NCBI GenBank assembly: GCA_042091225.1
Contig: JBELHW010000004.1
Location: forward strand, 1-64,000
Direction: 5' to 3'
Source: JABAYQ01 sp042091225
GTDB lineage: Bacteria; Bacteroidota; Bacteroidia; Flavobacteriales; UBA7312
Length of the DNA stretch: 64,000 bases
Under the pieces are notes generated by a model. That model was given only the letters and a program-made list of their open reading frames with translations. It was not told the origin of the DNA and did no database searches. Each line of letters begins with the position of its first letter. Positions within the stretch are counted from its first letter, which is position 1. Positions 39,724-50,700 of the stretch are shown here, one piece after another. The position numbers were made by a program, and so were the translations under genes.

Positions 39724-40068
39724 CTATTTATTATTATTTAATAAATCCTCTATTTGGGCTGAATAGTCAACCGAATCGTCTAAAAAGAATTTTAACTCAG
39801 GTACTTTACGCATTTGGTTTTTAACTCTTAAACCCAATTTTCTACGAATAACATTTGCCTTAATGTTTATAGTTTTTAATAGGTTTTCTTTTTCTTCTGT
39901 ACCAAAAACACTAACATATACTCTAGCAACAGACAAGTCGGGCGAAACCCTTACAACTGTTACAGAAACAAAAGATGTTCCTATTATATCTCTACCATTA
40001 ATCTGAAAGATTTCCGATAAATCTTTTAAAATCTGACGCGATACTTTTTTCTGACGTGTACTTTCCAT
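39724..40068 (-). CDS. rbfA: 30S ribosome-binding factor A
   Basis: A 114-residue KH-like protein for late 30S subunit maturation and cold adaptation. The sequence follows the family: STRQKKVSRQILKDLSEIFQ, SVTVVRVSPDLSVARVYVSVFG, IRRKLGLRVKNQMRKVPELKFFLDD (key part VRNQLAKRMRLR-like KLGLRVKNQMRKVPEL) and a short acidic tail. Its -7 element ends only 4 bases before the ATG. Confidence 0.95.
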   Translation of the reverse strand: MESTRQKKVSRQILKDLSEIFQINGRDIIGTSFVSVTVVRVSPDLSVARVYVSVFGTEEKENLLKTINIKANVIRRKLGLRVKNQMRKVPELKFFLDDSVDYSAQIEDLLNNNK

Positions 40069-40072
40069 ATAA

Positions 40073-40080
40073 CAAAGATA
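40073..40080 (-). promoter_or_regulatory. -7 promoter element (TATCTTTG) for rbfA and the LolC/E-like permease
   Basis: Minus-strand TATCTTTG, exact TAnnTTTG match, 4 bases before the rbfA ATG: a leaderless-transcript configuration. Confidence 0.63.
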
Positions 40081-40110
40081 AATTTTTAAGAATCAATGAA
40101 GCAAAATAAA

Positions 40111-40118
40111 TACATTTG
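40111..40118 (+). promoter_or_regulatory. -7 promoter element (TACATTTG) for the ABC exporter
   Basis: Exact TAnnTTTG match ending 5 bases before the ATG at 40124. Confidence 0.63.
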
Positions 40119-40123
40119 CATTT

Positions 40124-41944
40124 ATGAAAGATTTCATACGTGTGCTAAACTTTGTAAAACCATATTGGATTTATGGCGTTTTTAATGTGTTATTTAATAT
40201 ACTAACCGTTCTCTTTTCCTTGGTTTCTATAACCATGATTATTCCTTTTTTAGGACTGTTGTTTGGAACCCAACAAAAAGTATATCAAGCACCACCACTT
40301 TCGTTAAATGCCGACTCAATTAAAGAAAACTTCTACTTTCTCATTACCGAAATTATAGATGAGAAAGGACAAGTAGAAGCACTATTTTTTGTTTGTGGAC
40401 TAGTTTTAACTATGTTCTTTTTACGAAATTTGTTTCGTTACCTTGCTCTATTCTGTCTATCTCCAATACGCAACGGTGTAGTAAGAGACATGCGAGATGA
40501 ACTACACAAAAAAGTACTTACTCTACCCCTAGCCTTTTATACCGAAAAACGAAAAGGAGATATCGTATCTCGAATGACAGCCGATTTGGTAGAAATAGAA
40601 TGGTCTATTATGAGTTCTTTAGAAATGATTTTTAAAGATCCATTAAACATCATAATTTTCTTAATTACATTGGTGGCATTAAGTCCACAGCTAACAATTT
40701 TTGTAGCTATTTTATTTCCTATAACTGGTTTCTTAATTGCTAGAATAGGAAAAAGTTTAAAAAAATCTTCTCAAAAAGGGCAATCTAAAATGGGAGATTT
40801 ATTGTCTATTATAGACGAAAATATTTCGGGACTAAGAATGATAAAAGCGTTTAATTCTGAAACTAAGTCACAACAGTCGTTTCAAAAAAATAGCGACGAA
40901 TATAGGAGTGTCATGACAAAGCTTTTAAGAAAAAAAGACTTGTCTTCTCCAATGAGCGAGTTTTTAAGCACTATAGTTTTAGTTTGTGTAATGTGGTTTG
41001 GAGGCCAGTTAGTTTTAGGCAGAAAAAGTGATTTATCCCCAGAAGAATTTATAGGCTATATTGTTATTTTTTCTCAAATTATTCCTCCTGCAAAATCCTT
41101 TACAAATGCATTTTACCACATTCAAAAAGGGAGTGCTTCTGCCCAAAGAATTGTAGAAATATTAGATACTGAAAACCCTATTAAAGACCCAATTAATGCG
41201 GTCTCTAAAAAAAGTTTTGAAGCATCTATTGAAATGAAAAATATTTTCTTTCAATACGAAGATGCTGTTGTTTCAAATAATATTTCTTTCGCAATAAAAA
41301 AAGGCCAAACTTTAGCAATTGTTGGCGAATCTGGCAGTGGTAAATCTACCATTGCTAATTTTTTACCACGATTTTATGATGTAGATAAAGGAGAGGTTTT
41401 AATTGACAATACAAACATTAAAGATATTTCCTTGCAAGATCTTCGCTCTTTAATGGGCATTGTTTCCCAAGAGTCTATTTTATTTAACGATTCTGTTTTT
41501 TATAATATCACTATGGGCCAAGAAAATGCCAAATTAGAGGAGGTAATTGAAGCTGCTAAAACTGCCAATGCCCACGAATTTATTGAAGAAATGAGCCAAG
41601 GCTATCAAACTAAAGTTGGTGATAGAGGAAATAAATTATCGGGAGGACAAAAACAACGTATTGCAATAGCTAGAGCCATTTTTAAAAATCCGCCAATACT
41701 AATTTTAGATGAAGCGACTTCGTCGCTAGACACTAAGTCGGAAAAGCTCGTGCAGGATGCTCTCAAAAAACTAATGAAAAATAGAACTTCTTTAGTAATT
41801 GCTCACCGTTTATCTACTATTCAAAATGCAGATAATATTTTAGTGTTAAAAAAAGGCAAAGTAGTAGAGCAAGGAAATCACAATGATTTATTAGAGCAAA
41901 ATGGCATCTATAAATCGCTACACGATTTTCAAATGGTAAATTAA
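40124..41944 (+). CDS. ABC transporter, fused permease/ATPase (MsbA-like exporter)
   Basis: A 606-residue half-transporter. Residues 1 to about 345 form the six-helix exporter domain with the intracellular-loop patch LPLAFYTEKRKGDIVSRMTADLVEIE, shortened here to FYTEKRKGDIVSRMT. The ATPase domain has Walker A GESGSGKSTI, the Q-loop region MGIVSQES, the signature LSGGQKQRIAIARAI, Walker B PILILDEATSSLD and the switch histidine in VIAHRLSTI. Sequence type and context fit lipid A or other lipid flippases; the substrate is not provable from the sequence. It works as a dimer in the inner membrane. Confidence 0.92.
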   Translation: MKDFIRVLNFVKPYWIYGVFNVLFNILTVLFSLVSITMIIPFLGLLFGTQQKVYQAPPLSLNADSIKENFYFLITEIIDEKGQVEALFFVCGLVLTMFFLRNLFRYLALFCLSPIRNGVVRDMRDELHKKVLTLPLAFYTEKRKGDIVSRMTADLVEIEWSIMSSLEMIFKDPLNIIIFLITLVALSPQLTIFVAILFPITGFLIARIGKSLKKSSQKGQSKMGDLLSIIDENISGLRMIKAFNSETKSQQSFQKNSDEYRSVMTKLLRKKDLSSPMSEFLSTIVLVCVMWFGGQLVLGRKSDLSPEEFIGYIVIFSQIIPPAKSFTNAFYHIQKGSASAQRIVEILDTENPIKDPINAVSKKSFEASIEMKNIFFQYEDAVVSNNISFAIKKGQTLAIVGESGSGKSTIANFLPRFYDVDKGEVLIDNTNIKDISLQDLRSLMGIVSQESILFNDSVFYNITMGQENAKLEEVIEAAKTANAHEFIEEMSQGYQTKVGDRGNKLSGGQKQRIAIARAIFKNPPILILDEATSSLDTKSEKLVQDALKKLMKNRTSLVIAHRLSTIQNADNILVLKKGKVVEQGNHNDLLEQNGIYKSLHDFQMVN

Positions 41945-41963
41945 ACCAAGCCTTTTTTTTTAA

Positions 41964-41971
41964 TACTTTTG
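41964..41971 (+). promoter_or_regulatory. -7 promoter element (TACTTTTG) for ispG
   Basis: Exact TAnnTTTG match ending 6 bases before ATG 41978. It includes the TTG at 41969 that a gene finder might take as the start. Confidence 0.62.
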
Positions 41972-41977
41972 TTACCT

Positions 41978-43912
41978 ATGTCGAAACCTCTTTATTGCAA
42001 TAGTTTAACTCAATTTTCAAGACTCAAAACTAGAGAAGTTATGATTGGCTCTGTTGGTGTTGGAGGAGATAATCCTATCCGAATTCAGTCCATGACAACT
42101 ACCGATACTATGGATACCATTGCTACCGTTGACCAATCTATAAGAATGATTGACGCAGGTTGTGAGATAGTAAGGATAACCGCTCCAAGTAAAAAAGAGG
42201 CAGAAAATTTACAAAACATAAAAGACGAACTTCTAAAAAGAGGCTATAACACTCCTTTGGTAGCAGACATACATTTTACTCCAAACGCTGCAGAAATAGC
42301 AGCTAGAATAGTAGAAAAAGTAAGGGTAAATCCAGGAAATTATGCCGATAAAAAGAAATTTGAGCATATAGAATACACCGATCAAACTTATACTTCTGAA
42401 CTGTTACGGATTAAAGAACGATTTATTCCATTAGTCCGAATCTGTAAAGAATACGGAACTGCTATGCGAATAGGTACTAATCACGGTTCTTTGTCGGACA
42501 GAATTTTAAGCAGATATGGCGATACTCCTCTAGGAATGGTAGAATCTGCATTAGAGTTTTTACGAATTTGTCAGCAAGAAGATTATCATAATATCATTTT
42601 GTCCATGAAAGCGAGTAACACTCAGGTAATGATACAGGCTTATCGACTTCTGATTATTAAAATGAAAGAAGAAGGAATGGACTATCCTTTACATTTAGGT
42701 GTTACTGAAGCAGGAGAAGGGGAAGATGGAAGAATAAAATCGGCTGTAGGAATTGGTACTCTTTTAGAAGACGGAATAGGCGACACCGTTAGAGTATCAC
42801 TTACCGAAGAACCCGAGTTCGAAATACCAGTAGCTAAAGAATTAGTAGCAAGATATAACGACAGATCGAACCACGAGCCAATAGCCGAAATTGAAAATTA
42901 TCCTATTGATTCCTTCAGTTACCAAAGAAGAAAAACAAGAGAAGTACTAAACATTGGAAACAAAAATGTTCCGATTATAATGCACGACTTTTGTTTGAAA
43001 GAAAAAATTAAACCAGCATCCTTATTTGCTTTAGGATACAATTATTCGGTGCCTTTAGATAAATGGAATATTAGCGATATGGCTTGCGATTATATTTTTG
43101 TTGGAGACAAAGAAATTGATTTTCAAATTCCAGGTACTTTAGCAATTATTCAGAACTTAAAGGTATGGCAAAACAATTCTCAAAAAGAAAGGTTCTATCC
43201 CTTTTTATCTGCAAAGACATATTTAAAAGGAGGAAAATTCTCTGACAAAATGAATATGGTTTATGCTTGTCTTGAAGATATTAGCAGTGCGTTTATTCAA
43301 AAAATAAAAGCAGACAAAACCATTGTTTTAGTTATTGATAGTTATAACAAACACGGAATGGCTGAGCAACGAAAATTATTTACCGAACTAATCCATCATT
43401 TGTGCGATGTACCTGTTATAATTGGCAGAGCCTATGGTAATTTAACTACAGAGCAATTACAATTACAAAGTGCTACCGATATGGGGGCTTTATTAAATGA
43501 CGGTTTAGGAGACGGAATTTTTATTGCAGCCCAAAATTGTGGTTCCGATCAAATGATTAACCAAACAGGATTTGGAATTTTACAAGCTAGCAGAACTCGT
43601 ATTTCTAAAACAGAATATATCTCTTGTCCATCTTGCGGACGTACTTTATTTGACCTTCAAGAAACTACTGCCAAAATAAGAGCAAAAACAAACCACCTAA
43701 AAGGAGTCAAAATAGGAATAATGGGATGTATTGTAAACGGACCAGGAGAAATGGCTGACGCTGACTACGGATACGTAGGTACGGGAGTAGGAAAAATAAC
43801 TCTATATAAAGAAAAAGAAGTGGTAGGTCGTAATATAGAAGAAAAAGAGGCAGTACAAGCACTTATAGACCTTATTAAAAAACACGGAGACTGGGTCGAG
43901 CCTGTAGCTTAA
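41978..43912 (+). CDS. ispG: (E)-4-hydroxy-3-methylbut-2-enyl-diphosphate synthase, long form
   Basis: A 644-residue IspG/GcpE, the penultimate enzyme of the MEP isoprenoid pathway, reducing methylerythritol cyclodiphosphate with an iron-sulfur cluster. The N-terminal TIM barrel shows IRIQSMTTTDTMD, LVADIHFTPNAA, VRVNPGNYAD, GTNHGSLSDRIL and GVTEAGEGEDGRIKS. The C-terminal cluster domain has CPSCGRTLFDLQE and IGIMGCIVNGPGEMADADYGYVG. A domain of roughly 250 residues separates them (about residues 305-550), as in plant, chlamydial and Bacteroidota enzymes; E. coli IspG lacks it. A bidirectional terminator lies about 90 bases downstream. Confidence 0.95.
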   Translation: MSKPLYCNSLTQFSRLKTREVMIGSVGVGGDNPIRIQSMTTTDTMDTIATVDQSIRMIDAGCEIVRITAPSKKEAENLQNIKDELLKRGYNTPLVADIHFTPNAAEIAARIVEKVRVNPGNYADKKKFEHIEYTDQTYTSELLRIKERFIPLVRICKEYGTAMRIGTNHGSLSDRILSRYGDTPLGMVESALEFLRICQQEDYHNIILSMKASNTQVMIQAYRLLIIKMKEEGMDYPLHLGVTEAGEGEDGRIKSAVGIGTLLEDGIGDTVRVSLTEEPEFEIPVAKELVARYNDRSNHEPIAEIENYPIDSFSYQRRKTREVLNIGNKNVPIIMHDFCLKEKIKPASLFALGYNYSVPLDKWNISDMACDYIFVGDKEIDFQIPGTLAIIQNLKVWQNNSQKERFYPFLSAKTYLKGGKFSDKMNMVYACLEDISSAFIQKIKADKTIVLVIDSYNKHGMAEQRKLFTELIHHLCDVPVIIGRAYGNLTTEQLQLQSATDMGALLNDGLGDGIFIAAQNCGSDQMINQTGFGILQASRTRISKTEYISCPSCGRTLFDLQETTAKIRAKTNHLKGVKIGIMGCIVNGPGEMADADYGYVGTGVGKITLYKEKEVVGRNIEEKEAVQALIDLIKKHGDWVEPVA

Positions 43913-44000
43913 ACTCATCTCTATTTTCAAAAGGATTGAATTTTAATCGTCCCAAAATAAAAACCCATCAAATTATTAAACAATAAAAAGGTATCTCAAT

Positions 44001-44034
44001 AAAAAAAGCCCGAGCAATTTGCTCGGGCTTTTTT
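44001..44034. terminator. Bidirectional intrinsic terminator
   Basis: Perfect AGCCCGAGC / GCTCGGGCT stem at 44007-44029 with A run before and T run after, serving ispG (+) and the convergent nucleotidyltransferase (-). Confidence 0.93.
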
Positions 44035-44049
44035 ATATGTTTGATTTAT

Positions 44050-44946
44050 TTACCACAAATCTTTAGGATATACTCCATTTTCTATTTGTTCGTGAATAGC
44101 CTCTACAGCCATGGGCTTATCTTCTTTATAAGTTACCCCAAACCAATTGTCATTTGTTGGTATAACCTCAACTGCCATTTGACCACTCTCAATAAGATCG
44201 GTAACAACAGTAGGGATATAATATTCTGCTTTCGGATCTGTACTATTTTCTCTAATAAAAGAATGTAAGCCTTTTTCGATATGAGAAAAAATAGATGGAT
44301 GAAAGCCCCAATAATTCATAGAAACATTAGCGTTTCCATTAAGTTCTGTTGCTTTTAAATCCTTGTCTACATCGAAACAAACCTTATCTCCTACTCTAGC
44401 AATTTTAGTTCTTTCTATCACCTCCACTAGTTCGTTGTTTTGATTTAACTGACATACTCCTCTATTTACAGTGCCATGATCGGAAAGAGTGTTACTCAAG
44501 GTATAGCCTATCATAGACATTTTAGAAGGACTACATTTATTTACCAAAAAATCGTACATTAATTTAAAAGATCCTGCACCATAATAATCATCGGCATTTA
44601 TAACCGCAAATGGCTCATCAATAACGTCTTTAGCAACTAATACGGCATGTGAGGTTCCCCAAGGTTTTTGCCTTTGCACTAAATCGACTCCTTCTAATTG
44701 ATATTGAACAGGCTGAAAGGCGTATTCTATATCTATTCTTTCTTTGAAGCCGTCGAATCTTTCTTTAAAAGCTGCTTCAAATTCTGTGCGAATTACGAAA
44801 ACAATTTTTCCAAAACCAGACTGAATAGCATCATAAATAGAATACTCTATAATTGGTTCTTGATTTGGACCTATTCCGTCAATCTGCTTAAGCCCTCCAT
44901 AACGACTACCCATTCCTGCTGCTAAAATTAAAAGTGTTGGTTTCAT
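44050..44946 (-). CDS. Nucleotidyltransferase family protein (NDP-sugar pyrophosphorylase-like)
   Basis: A 298-residue protein with a nucleotidyltransferase Rossmann-type fold. The N-terminus LLILAAGMGSRYGGLKQ is the NTP-binding signature, and PFAVINADDYYG carries the metal-binding Asp pair. GTVNRGVCQLN, NYWGFHPSIFS and FLIP-like AEYYIPTVV follow. It lacks the rest of the RmlA or GalU hallmarks, so the sugar and nucleotide are uncertain; many Bacteroidota carry this form. It is alone on its transcript, ending at a bidirectional terminator. Confidence 0.82.
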   Translation of the reverse strand: MKPTLLILAAGMGSRYGGLKQIDGIGPNQEPIIEYSIYDAIQSGFGKIVFVIRTEFEAAFKERFDGFKERIDIEYAFQPVQYQLEGVDLVQRQKPWGTSHAVLVAKDVIDEPFAVINADDYYGAGSFKLMYDFLVNKCSPSKMSMIGYTLSNTLSDHGTVNRGVCQLNQNNELVEVIERTKIARVGDKVCFDVDKDLKATELNGNANVSMNYWGFHPSIFSHIEKGLHSFIRENSTDPKAEYYIPTVVTDLIESGQMAVEVIPTNDNWFGVTYKEDKPMAVEAIHEQIENGVYPKDLW

Positions 44947-44974
44947 AAATTTTGTTTTTGAAATGCGAAATTAA

Positions 44975-46840
44975 TTAAAATTCGACGATAATAGATTGGA
45001 TCTCTATCCTTCTTTCTGAAGCCGCATTTATACTATAAACCGACAAACGTCGATTGTTAGGATTGTCACTAACCTCTCTGGCTGATTTACTCTCTCCCAT
45101 TGGTAGTTCGTTAATTTTTATTCTACCCTCATTAATGTAAGGAAGTAAAATTCCATTTTTAAACTCGGTTAAATAATTGAATACTGAAGATATTCTTCTC
45201 TTCGATATATTTTTATTGTATTGATTGTTGGTCAGTGGACTGGCAAATCCGATCAGATTTAGCTCAATAACTGCTTCGAGCTCCATCGCTTTAACTAATT
45301 GGTTAGCAAAAAGATTGAGTTGATTAAATCCTAAGCTTACTTTTTGATCGAAAAAACTTTTCATTTTTCGCTCCGATTGACTTTTTAAATTTCCGTTTAA
45401 TGGAGCCGAGAATATTTGTACATATAGATTTTTCAAGTCATAAAAAGAATTGAAAGCATCTCCATAGCTAAGCGTGGTTGTGGTATCTAAACTTTTAGGG
45501 TTTGGTTCGTCATTATGGAAATATAACTGTAGTGGAAGTAATAATTGCATTTCTTGCACTAAGCTATCTTGTTGTTCGCAAATACAATAATCGCTTTTCT
45601 TGAATTGATAAATATCATTACAGCAACTTTCGTTTTCTATATATAGAGAGCCTATTCTGTTGGAAGAAAAATAACCAGAAAGAGGATCATTCAAATAAGA
45701 AATATAATACAAGTCGTTATGGCTACTATTAAGCGGAATACCTACATTTTTAGTTTGACTCCATTTGTTATCCCATTGATTTTCAAAAATATCGTAACCC
45801 CCAATAGTTGGATGAAAATTAGAACTGAAATATAATTTTTTCTCTAAAGAATGATAAAAAGGAGTTACCTCATTGCCTAATGTATTTATAGCACTGCCAA
45901 GGTTATAGGCTTGTTGATCCATAGAAATAAACCAAATATCTAATTCTCCAAATCCTCCTTCTCGATCAGAACTAATAAATAAGCCTTCTTTATCATCCCA
46001 CAAAGCCCACTGAGGGTGGGTATTATTTGTCTGAACAGGATTAAAAGCCGAACCCATAAGTGTCGGGATACTCCAGATACCATTATTTAGAAATGCTGTA
46101 TAAATTTGACATTTAATTGCATTATCTTCTGTTTTACATTTAGTAAAAAATAATTGAGTTTGATCAGGGTTAAAAGAGATGTTACCAACATGAAAATCAT
46201 CACTGTTTAATAACTTAAGCTCCTGAATTTTGTTGGTCTTTGTAGCAGTGTATATTTTAGAATGATGGCCCAAATACTCTTCGGTGTTTCTTCCATCTGA
46301 CTTTACTAAAGAGGAAAAATATAAAATGGAATCTGAGGGAAAAGGTCCAAAATCAGACTCTTTTGAATTTATTGGCTGTTCTAAGGAGTTAATCTCTACA
46401 TCTTGAGGGCTTAATAATTTTGCTAACTCAGCACCTTTTAACTCTACAAGAGCTCTTTGATACCAAACGTCATCAATGTTGTTATAGCTAAAAATAAAAT
46501 CTCTTAAATGCTGGGAAGCATTAGAGTAGTCTTCTAAACTTTTATAGTTTAACCCCAGCCAAAATAAGGCTAAAGGATTGTTAAGGCCCTGATCGGCATC
46601 CCATACTTTCTGATAAAAATGAATGCTCTTTTTATGTTGGTTTGTTTTGGTATAGCTACGAGCTAAAGGATACCATAATTTAGAGTCTGTACTATCAGAA
46701 TCAACGGCCATCTCTAAAAAATAAACTGCATTATAATAGTCTTGATTCTGAAAATAATATAAGCCTTCTTGCTTAAGGTCAGTCTGACTAAAAAGCAAAT
46801 GAGGCATTAAAAAAAGTAGTGAAATAATTATATTTTTCAT
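44975..46840 (-). CDS. OmpA-family protein with TPR and PD40 repeats (T9SS-associated)
   Basis: A 621-residue envelope protein. It has a signal peptide (about residues 1-19, ending LLFSQ), TPR-like helices (about 20-130, EGLYYFQNQDYYNAVYFLEMA and WYPLARSYTKTNQHKKSI), a PD40/WD40-like propeller (about 150-400, FGPFPSDSILYFSS, LFFTKCK, GLFISSDREGGFGELDIWF, LYFSSNFHPTIGGYDIFE), and an OmpA-like C-terminal domain (NLIGFASPLTNNQYNKNIS, then NPNNRRLSVY). This order resembles PorE-type T9SS envelope proteins that bind peptidoglycan. It overlaps the PorP/SprF gene by four bases (ATGA). ATG 46840 is chosen over GTG 46855. Confidence 0.87.
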   Translation of the reverse strand: MKNIIISLLFLMPHLLFSQTDLKQEGLYYFQNQDYYNAVYFLEMAVDSDSTDSKLWYPLARSYTKTNQHKKSIHFYQKVWDADQGLNNPLALFWLGLNYKSLEDYSNASQHLRDFIFSYNNIDDVWYQRALVELKGAELAKLLSPQDVEINSLEQPINSKESDFGPFPSDSILYFSSLVKSDGRNTEEYLGHHSKIYTATKTNKIQELKLLNSDDFHVGNISFNPDQTQLFFTKCKTEDNAIKCQIYTAFLNNGIWSIPTLMGSAFNPVQTNNTHPQWALWDDKEGLFISSDREGGFGELDIWFISMDQQAYNLGSAINTLGNEVTPFYHSLEKKLYFSSNFHPTIGGYDIFENQWDNKWSQTKNVGIPLNSSHNDLYYISYLNDPLSGYFSSNRIGSLYIENESCCNDIYQFKKSDYCICEQQDSLVQEMQLLLPLQLYFHNDEPNPKSLDTTTTLSYGDAFNSFYDLKNLYVQIFSAPLNGNLKSQSERKMKSFFDQKVSLGFNQLNLFANQLVKAMELEAVIELNLIGFASPLTNNQYNKNISKRRISSVFNYLTEFKNGILLPYINEGRIKINELPMGESKSAREVSDNPNNRRLSVYSINAASERRIEIQSIIVEF

Positions 46841-47763
46841 AAAAAAGATGGACACGCTTGAAGGTTAGGTCTTAAGATTGTACTATGCTTAATATAATGA
46901 ATAAATGAAATTTCCCAGGCACCGTAGTTGTTAGTAGCCGAAGAAAAATCGGATACATTTAAATCTATATTTAAGCCTACAAATGTTTGGTTAATTTTTG
47001 TTCCTAGGGCAAAAATTATGGCGTCTCCAACTCTATGGTTTGCCGAACCGAAAAGAATAACATCTTGGTTTTGATTATTGATGTCGTAGCTTATTTCTGC
47101 TCCAACAATAAGTTCTTTTTGTTTTTGTTGCGAGCTAAAAAAAACAGAGGGACTTAAATTAACTTCATTAGTTAAATCGAGTTTAAGAACAGAAAAAAAA
47201 TGGTGTTTTAAGGATAAAATATCTTCTTGATTTAAAAAAGAACGATTGGGAGAATTTATATGAAAAATAGAATAGCCAACTTGTAACTCTTTATAATTGT
47301 CAATTTCTATTTTTCTGTGTATACCTAAGCCTGTATCAAAATATGATTTCGATAAAGAAACAATTGGTTCGTTAGGATTCAAAAACGTCAGCTCCGAGTA
47401 GTCGATTTTACGTTGTGCAAAACCCATTAGAAAGCCCAACCTCCATTTCGATATTAGCCTAGAGTACTGTAGGTTTAGCTGACTAAGAGACAAGCGAGAA
47501 CTACCTGACTGATCAAAAATAATTTGACCACCTAATCCATTTTTACCAAAAGGTGCATCAAGGCTTAAAGAGTTTGTACTAAAAGGTATAGTTACACTAG
47601 CCCACTGCTCTCTTTTTTGAGCGGTGATTCGCAATTTTTCACTAATTGACCCTGTAAAAGAAGGAGAAATAAAAATCGGATTTTTAGTCCATTGACTGTA
47701 ATGCACATCTTGGGCTAACAGATTAGTAGAAAACAAAAAAAATATAAGCACAAAATACCTCAT
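46837..47763 (-). CDS. PorP/SprF family type IX secretion system membrane protein
   Basis: A 308-residue outer-membrane protein of the PorP/SprF family. It has a signal peptide (about residues 1-18, ending LLAQD) and the family opening VHYSQWTKNPIFISPSFTGSI, REQWASVTIPFSTNSLSLDAPFG. Repeating barrel strands follow (LGGQIIFDQSGSSRLSLSQLNLQYS, WRLGFLMGFAQRKI). SprF of Flavobacterium johnsoniae is needed for export of its neighbour SprB, and PorP/SprF proteins usually sit beside a type B CTD cargo, exactly as here. It overlaps both neighbours by four bases, so the three genes are translationally coupled. Confidence 0.93.
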   Translation of the reverse strand: MRYFVLIFFLFSTNLLAQDVHYSQWTKNPIFISPSFTGSISEKLRITAQKREQWASVTIPFSTNSLSLDAPFGKNGLGGQIIFDQSGSSRLSLSQLNLQYSRLISKWRLGFLMGFAQRKIDYSELTFLNPNEPIVSLSKSYFDTGLGIHRKIEIDNYKELQVGYSIFHINSPNRSFLNQEDILSLKHHFFSVLKLDLTNEVNLSPSVFFSSQQKQKELIVGAEISYDINNQNQDVILFGSANHRVGDAIIFALGTKINQTFVGLNIDLNVSDFSSATNNYGAWEISFIHYIKHSTILRPNLQACPSFL

Positions 47764-50700
47764 CTGATCAGTGTTATATTTCCTTTAGAGTCAAATTTTT
47801 GATTTCCGAAGGTACATTGTGCTTCCAAGTAATAATCGAATACTGCAGATGCTTGTTTCTTGCCCTTAAAAAATCCATCCCACTTTTGATCAATCTGGGT
47901 AATATGAAAAACTTTCTGGCCTAATCTGTTGTAAATCATTATATCAATCTCTGCAATTAGAAGTTGAGGATCGTTAATTTCAAAATAATCGTTAATTAAA
48001 TCTCCGTTTGGACTAAAAGCATTAGGTATTTCTATTTTGTCGGAACTACAACAATCATCTTCAATTTTTGCAGTTACCTCACCTATTCTAGTACATCCGT
48101 TTGCTGTAGCTTGAACATAATAATCTCCTGGTGCATTAATTAAAAATGAGTCTGTTATTTCGCTAGTTACAAAAGAAGGATTTGAAGACCATACTAAATC
48201 TGTGTTATCCAAAGAACTTGCAATTAAAAAAGTCTCATTACTACAATATTCTACTAAGGGACTGTAACTCAAATCGACATCAGATACATTTACCGTTTGT
48301 ATAACCGTGTCGTTGCAATTGTATGCGGTACCTAATCGAATATAAGTAATAGTGTCTAAGGGAAATGCTATCGCATTTGCAAGGTTTGGATCTTGAATAT
48401 ATGTAGAGGGAATCCAACTATAATTAAACTCATCTAAGGAGGGAGCATTTAAAGATATACTATCTCCTACACAAATATTCTGTGTATCTAACAATAAAAA
48501 AATATCTTCTCTTAGGCTAATTTCTATAGTTGCAGTATCAGAAATATTACAAGAAAGTGAGTCGGTAACAATTAAAGAAACTATATAGGCTCCTAAGTCC
48601 GAGTAATTGTGAATTGGCTGCTGCTCTTGACTAGTTTGTTGGTCTCCAAAATTCCAAAAAGAAGAAAAAATATTTTCACTTTCACTCTGATTAATAAAGG
48701 TTATTTGGTTAGAACAACTTACGGCTGGAGCATTAAAAGCAGCACTAATATCTCCTTCTACTATTATATTTTGCACTAAAGTATCACTGCAGCTTTCAAA
48801 TGTTCCTACAAGATAATATGTAATTTCTCCCGATCCATCAGGGAAAAAAGTAGTAGAAGCCGAATTAGGATCTAACAAATTTTGATTAGGATACCATTGG
48901 TATTCAAAACCTGGAATTGGCACACCGGAAATAAGAATATTATCCTGATCACATAAAAAGATATCATCGGATTGTTGATATAAGTTAAACCTTACCTCTA
49001 CTGGTTTTGTTATACTATCGATAAGATTACAAGAGATAGGATCAGAAGAATATAAGGTAACATTAAAAACTCCTTCACTTTGAAATTCGTGAGTTGGATT
49101 AAATTCTTCGGATGTTTCTCCATCGCCAAAATCCCAAAAATAGGTATTATTATTACCTAAGCTCAAATTTTCAAACGTTACATTAGGATCGCAAGTAAAA
49201 GGAATGACTTCAAAATTTGCTGTTGTTAAAGGAAATTCTGGATCAAATTTAAAAACCGCATTATTGCAATTAGTAGAGTTATTTTGACTAGAGTAAGCAT
49301 TGGCTGTTGTTGGGAAATCAGAATTACCTCCACAACCAGCACAAACCGATTGATAAACTATTCCTTGCTTGTCAAAACGACTAGTTCCTCCATCAACATG
49401 TTCGTTTGAAACATTTCCTCCAAAAAATGTTCCGTAAGACATTGTATTTCCGTTATCTTCTAGAATAATTAAATAAAAATCAGATCCGTCGGTTGTTGGC
49501 TGTATTGCGTCAAAAGTTGTCGATAGGTTAGTTGTGTTTCCACCTGGTCCTCCATTAATAACACTATTTGTATTGCCGCCCCAACCCGAACAATAAACTC
49601 TATTACAAGCATCTACCAAAAAGGCAGTAGGAGAAATATCTATCTGTCCACTCCCTGAACCAAAAACAGTAGAAAAAATCAGAAAATCTAAATTAGGGGT
49701 AAGTTTTGATATAAATTGCCCACTATTGGGCTCAGAAAAATTAGCGTTTGAAACTAAAGTAAGATTTGGAGCCAAACTTTGACCAAAAATATAGACATCA
49801 TCTTCGTTGTCTAATTCAATAAAATAGGCCTGGTCATATTGATCGGAGCCATAATATGTAGAGGAAATAATAGAAGAACCATCTTTAGCAAATCTTGAAA
49901 TAAAAGCATCGGATGGTCCTCCTATAAAATTTTGAGCGTAAGAATTATTAAATGTTTGAAAATCAGTTGAGGTAGTTCCGCCGCTAACATAAATTTCGTT
50001 TTCATTAAAAGATAAAGAGTATATAGCATCATCTGAACTCCCTCCCCAATACGAACTCCACTCAATAGAAGTTAAATCATTATCTAGTTTTACAATAACC
50101 CCTTCTTGAGCTCCATTGTTATTGGCCTGAATTGCTCCTCCTACAATAGGGAAATCATTAGAGTATGTAGAGGATGCGATATAACAATTTCCTTCCTGAT
50201 CGATATCAATTTCTCCTCTAATTTGATCGGCATAATTATACCTTAAAACTGCTGAGTTGTTAAACCCATCATTATCCGATCCTCCTAAAAAAGTAGAAGA
50301 TAAAAGCTGTGAGCCATCCTCGCTAAACTTAGAAACCACTATGTCACAGCCATTATTATAATTTATTCCGATACCATTACCTGCCAAAGGTGGTCCAGAA
50401 TTAAATGTATTATCGTAGCTATTAGCCGTTGTAGGAAAATCTACGGACCCTGATGTTCCCATCATGTATAATTGACCTTCAAAAACAATCAGACTGTGTG
50501 GAACTTCATCGGAGCTTCCACCCAAATAAGTAGAATAAATCAAACTAGAACCATCTTGACTGTACTTAGTTAGCACGATATCTGTTCCAATAACGCCCCC
50601 ATTATAATTAGTTTGGTAAGCCCCCTCTGTAGTAGGGTAGCCAATACCAAATGTAACGCCACCAGCATACAAAAACCCTTGGTCATCGTTGGTAGCTGTA

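Noticed and set aside
41969..41977. TTG start for ispG three codons upstream
   Set aside because: The TTG is the last part of the TACTTTTG promoter element, so it would not be in the mRNA.
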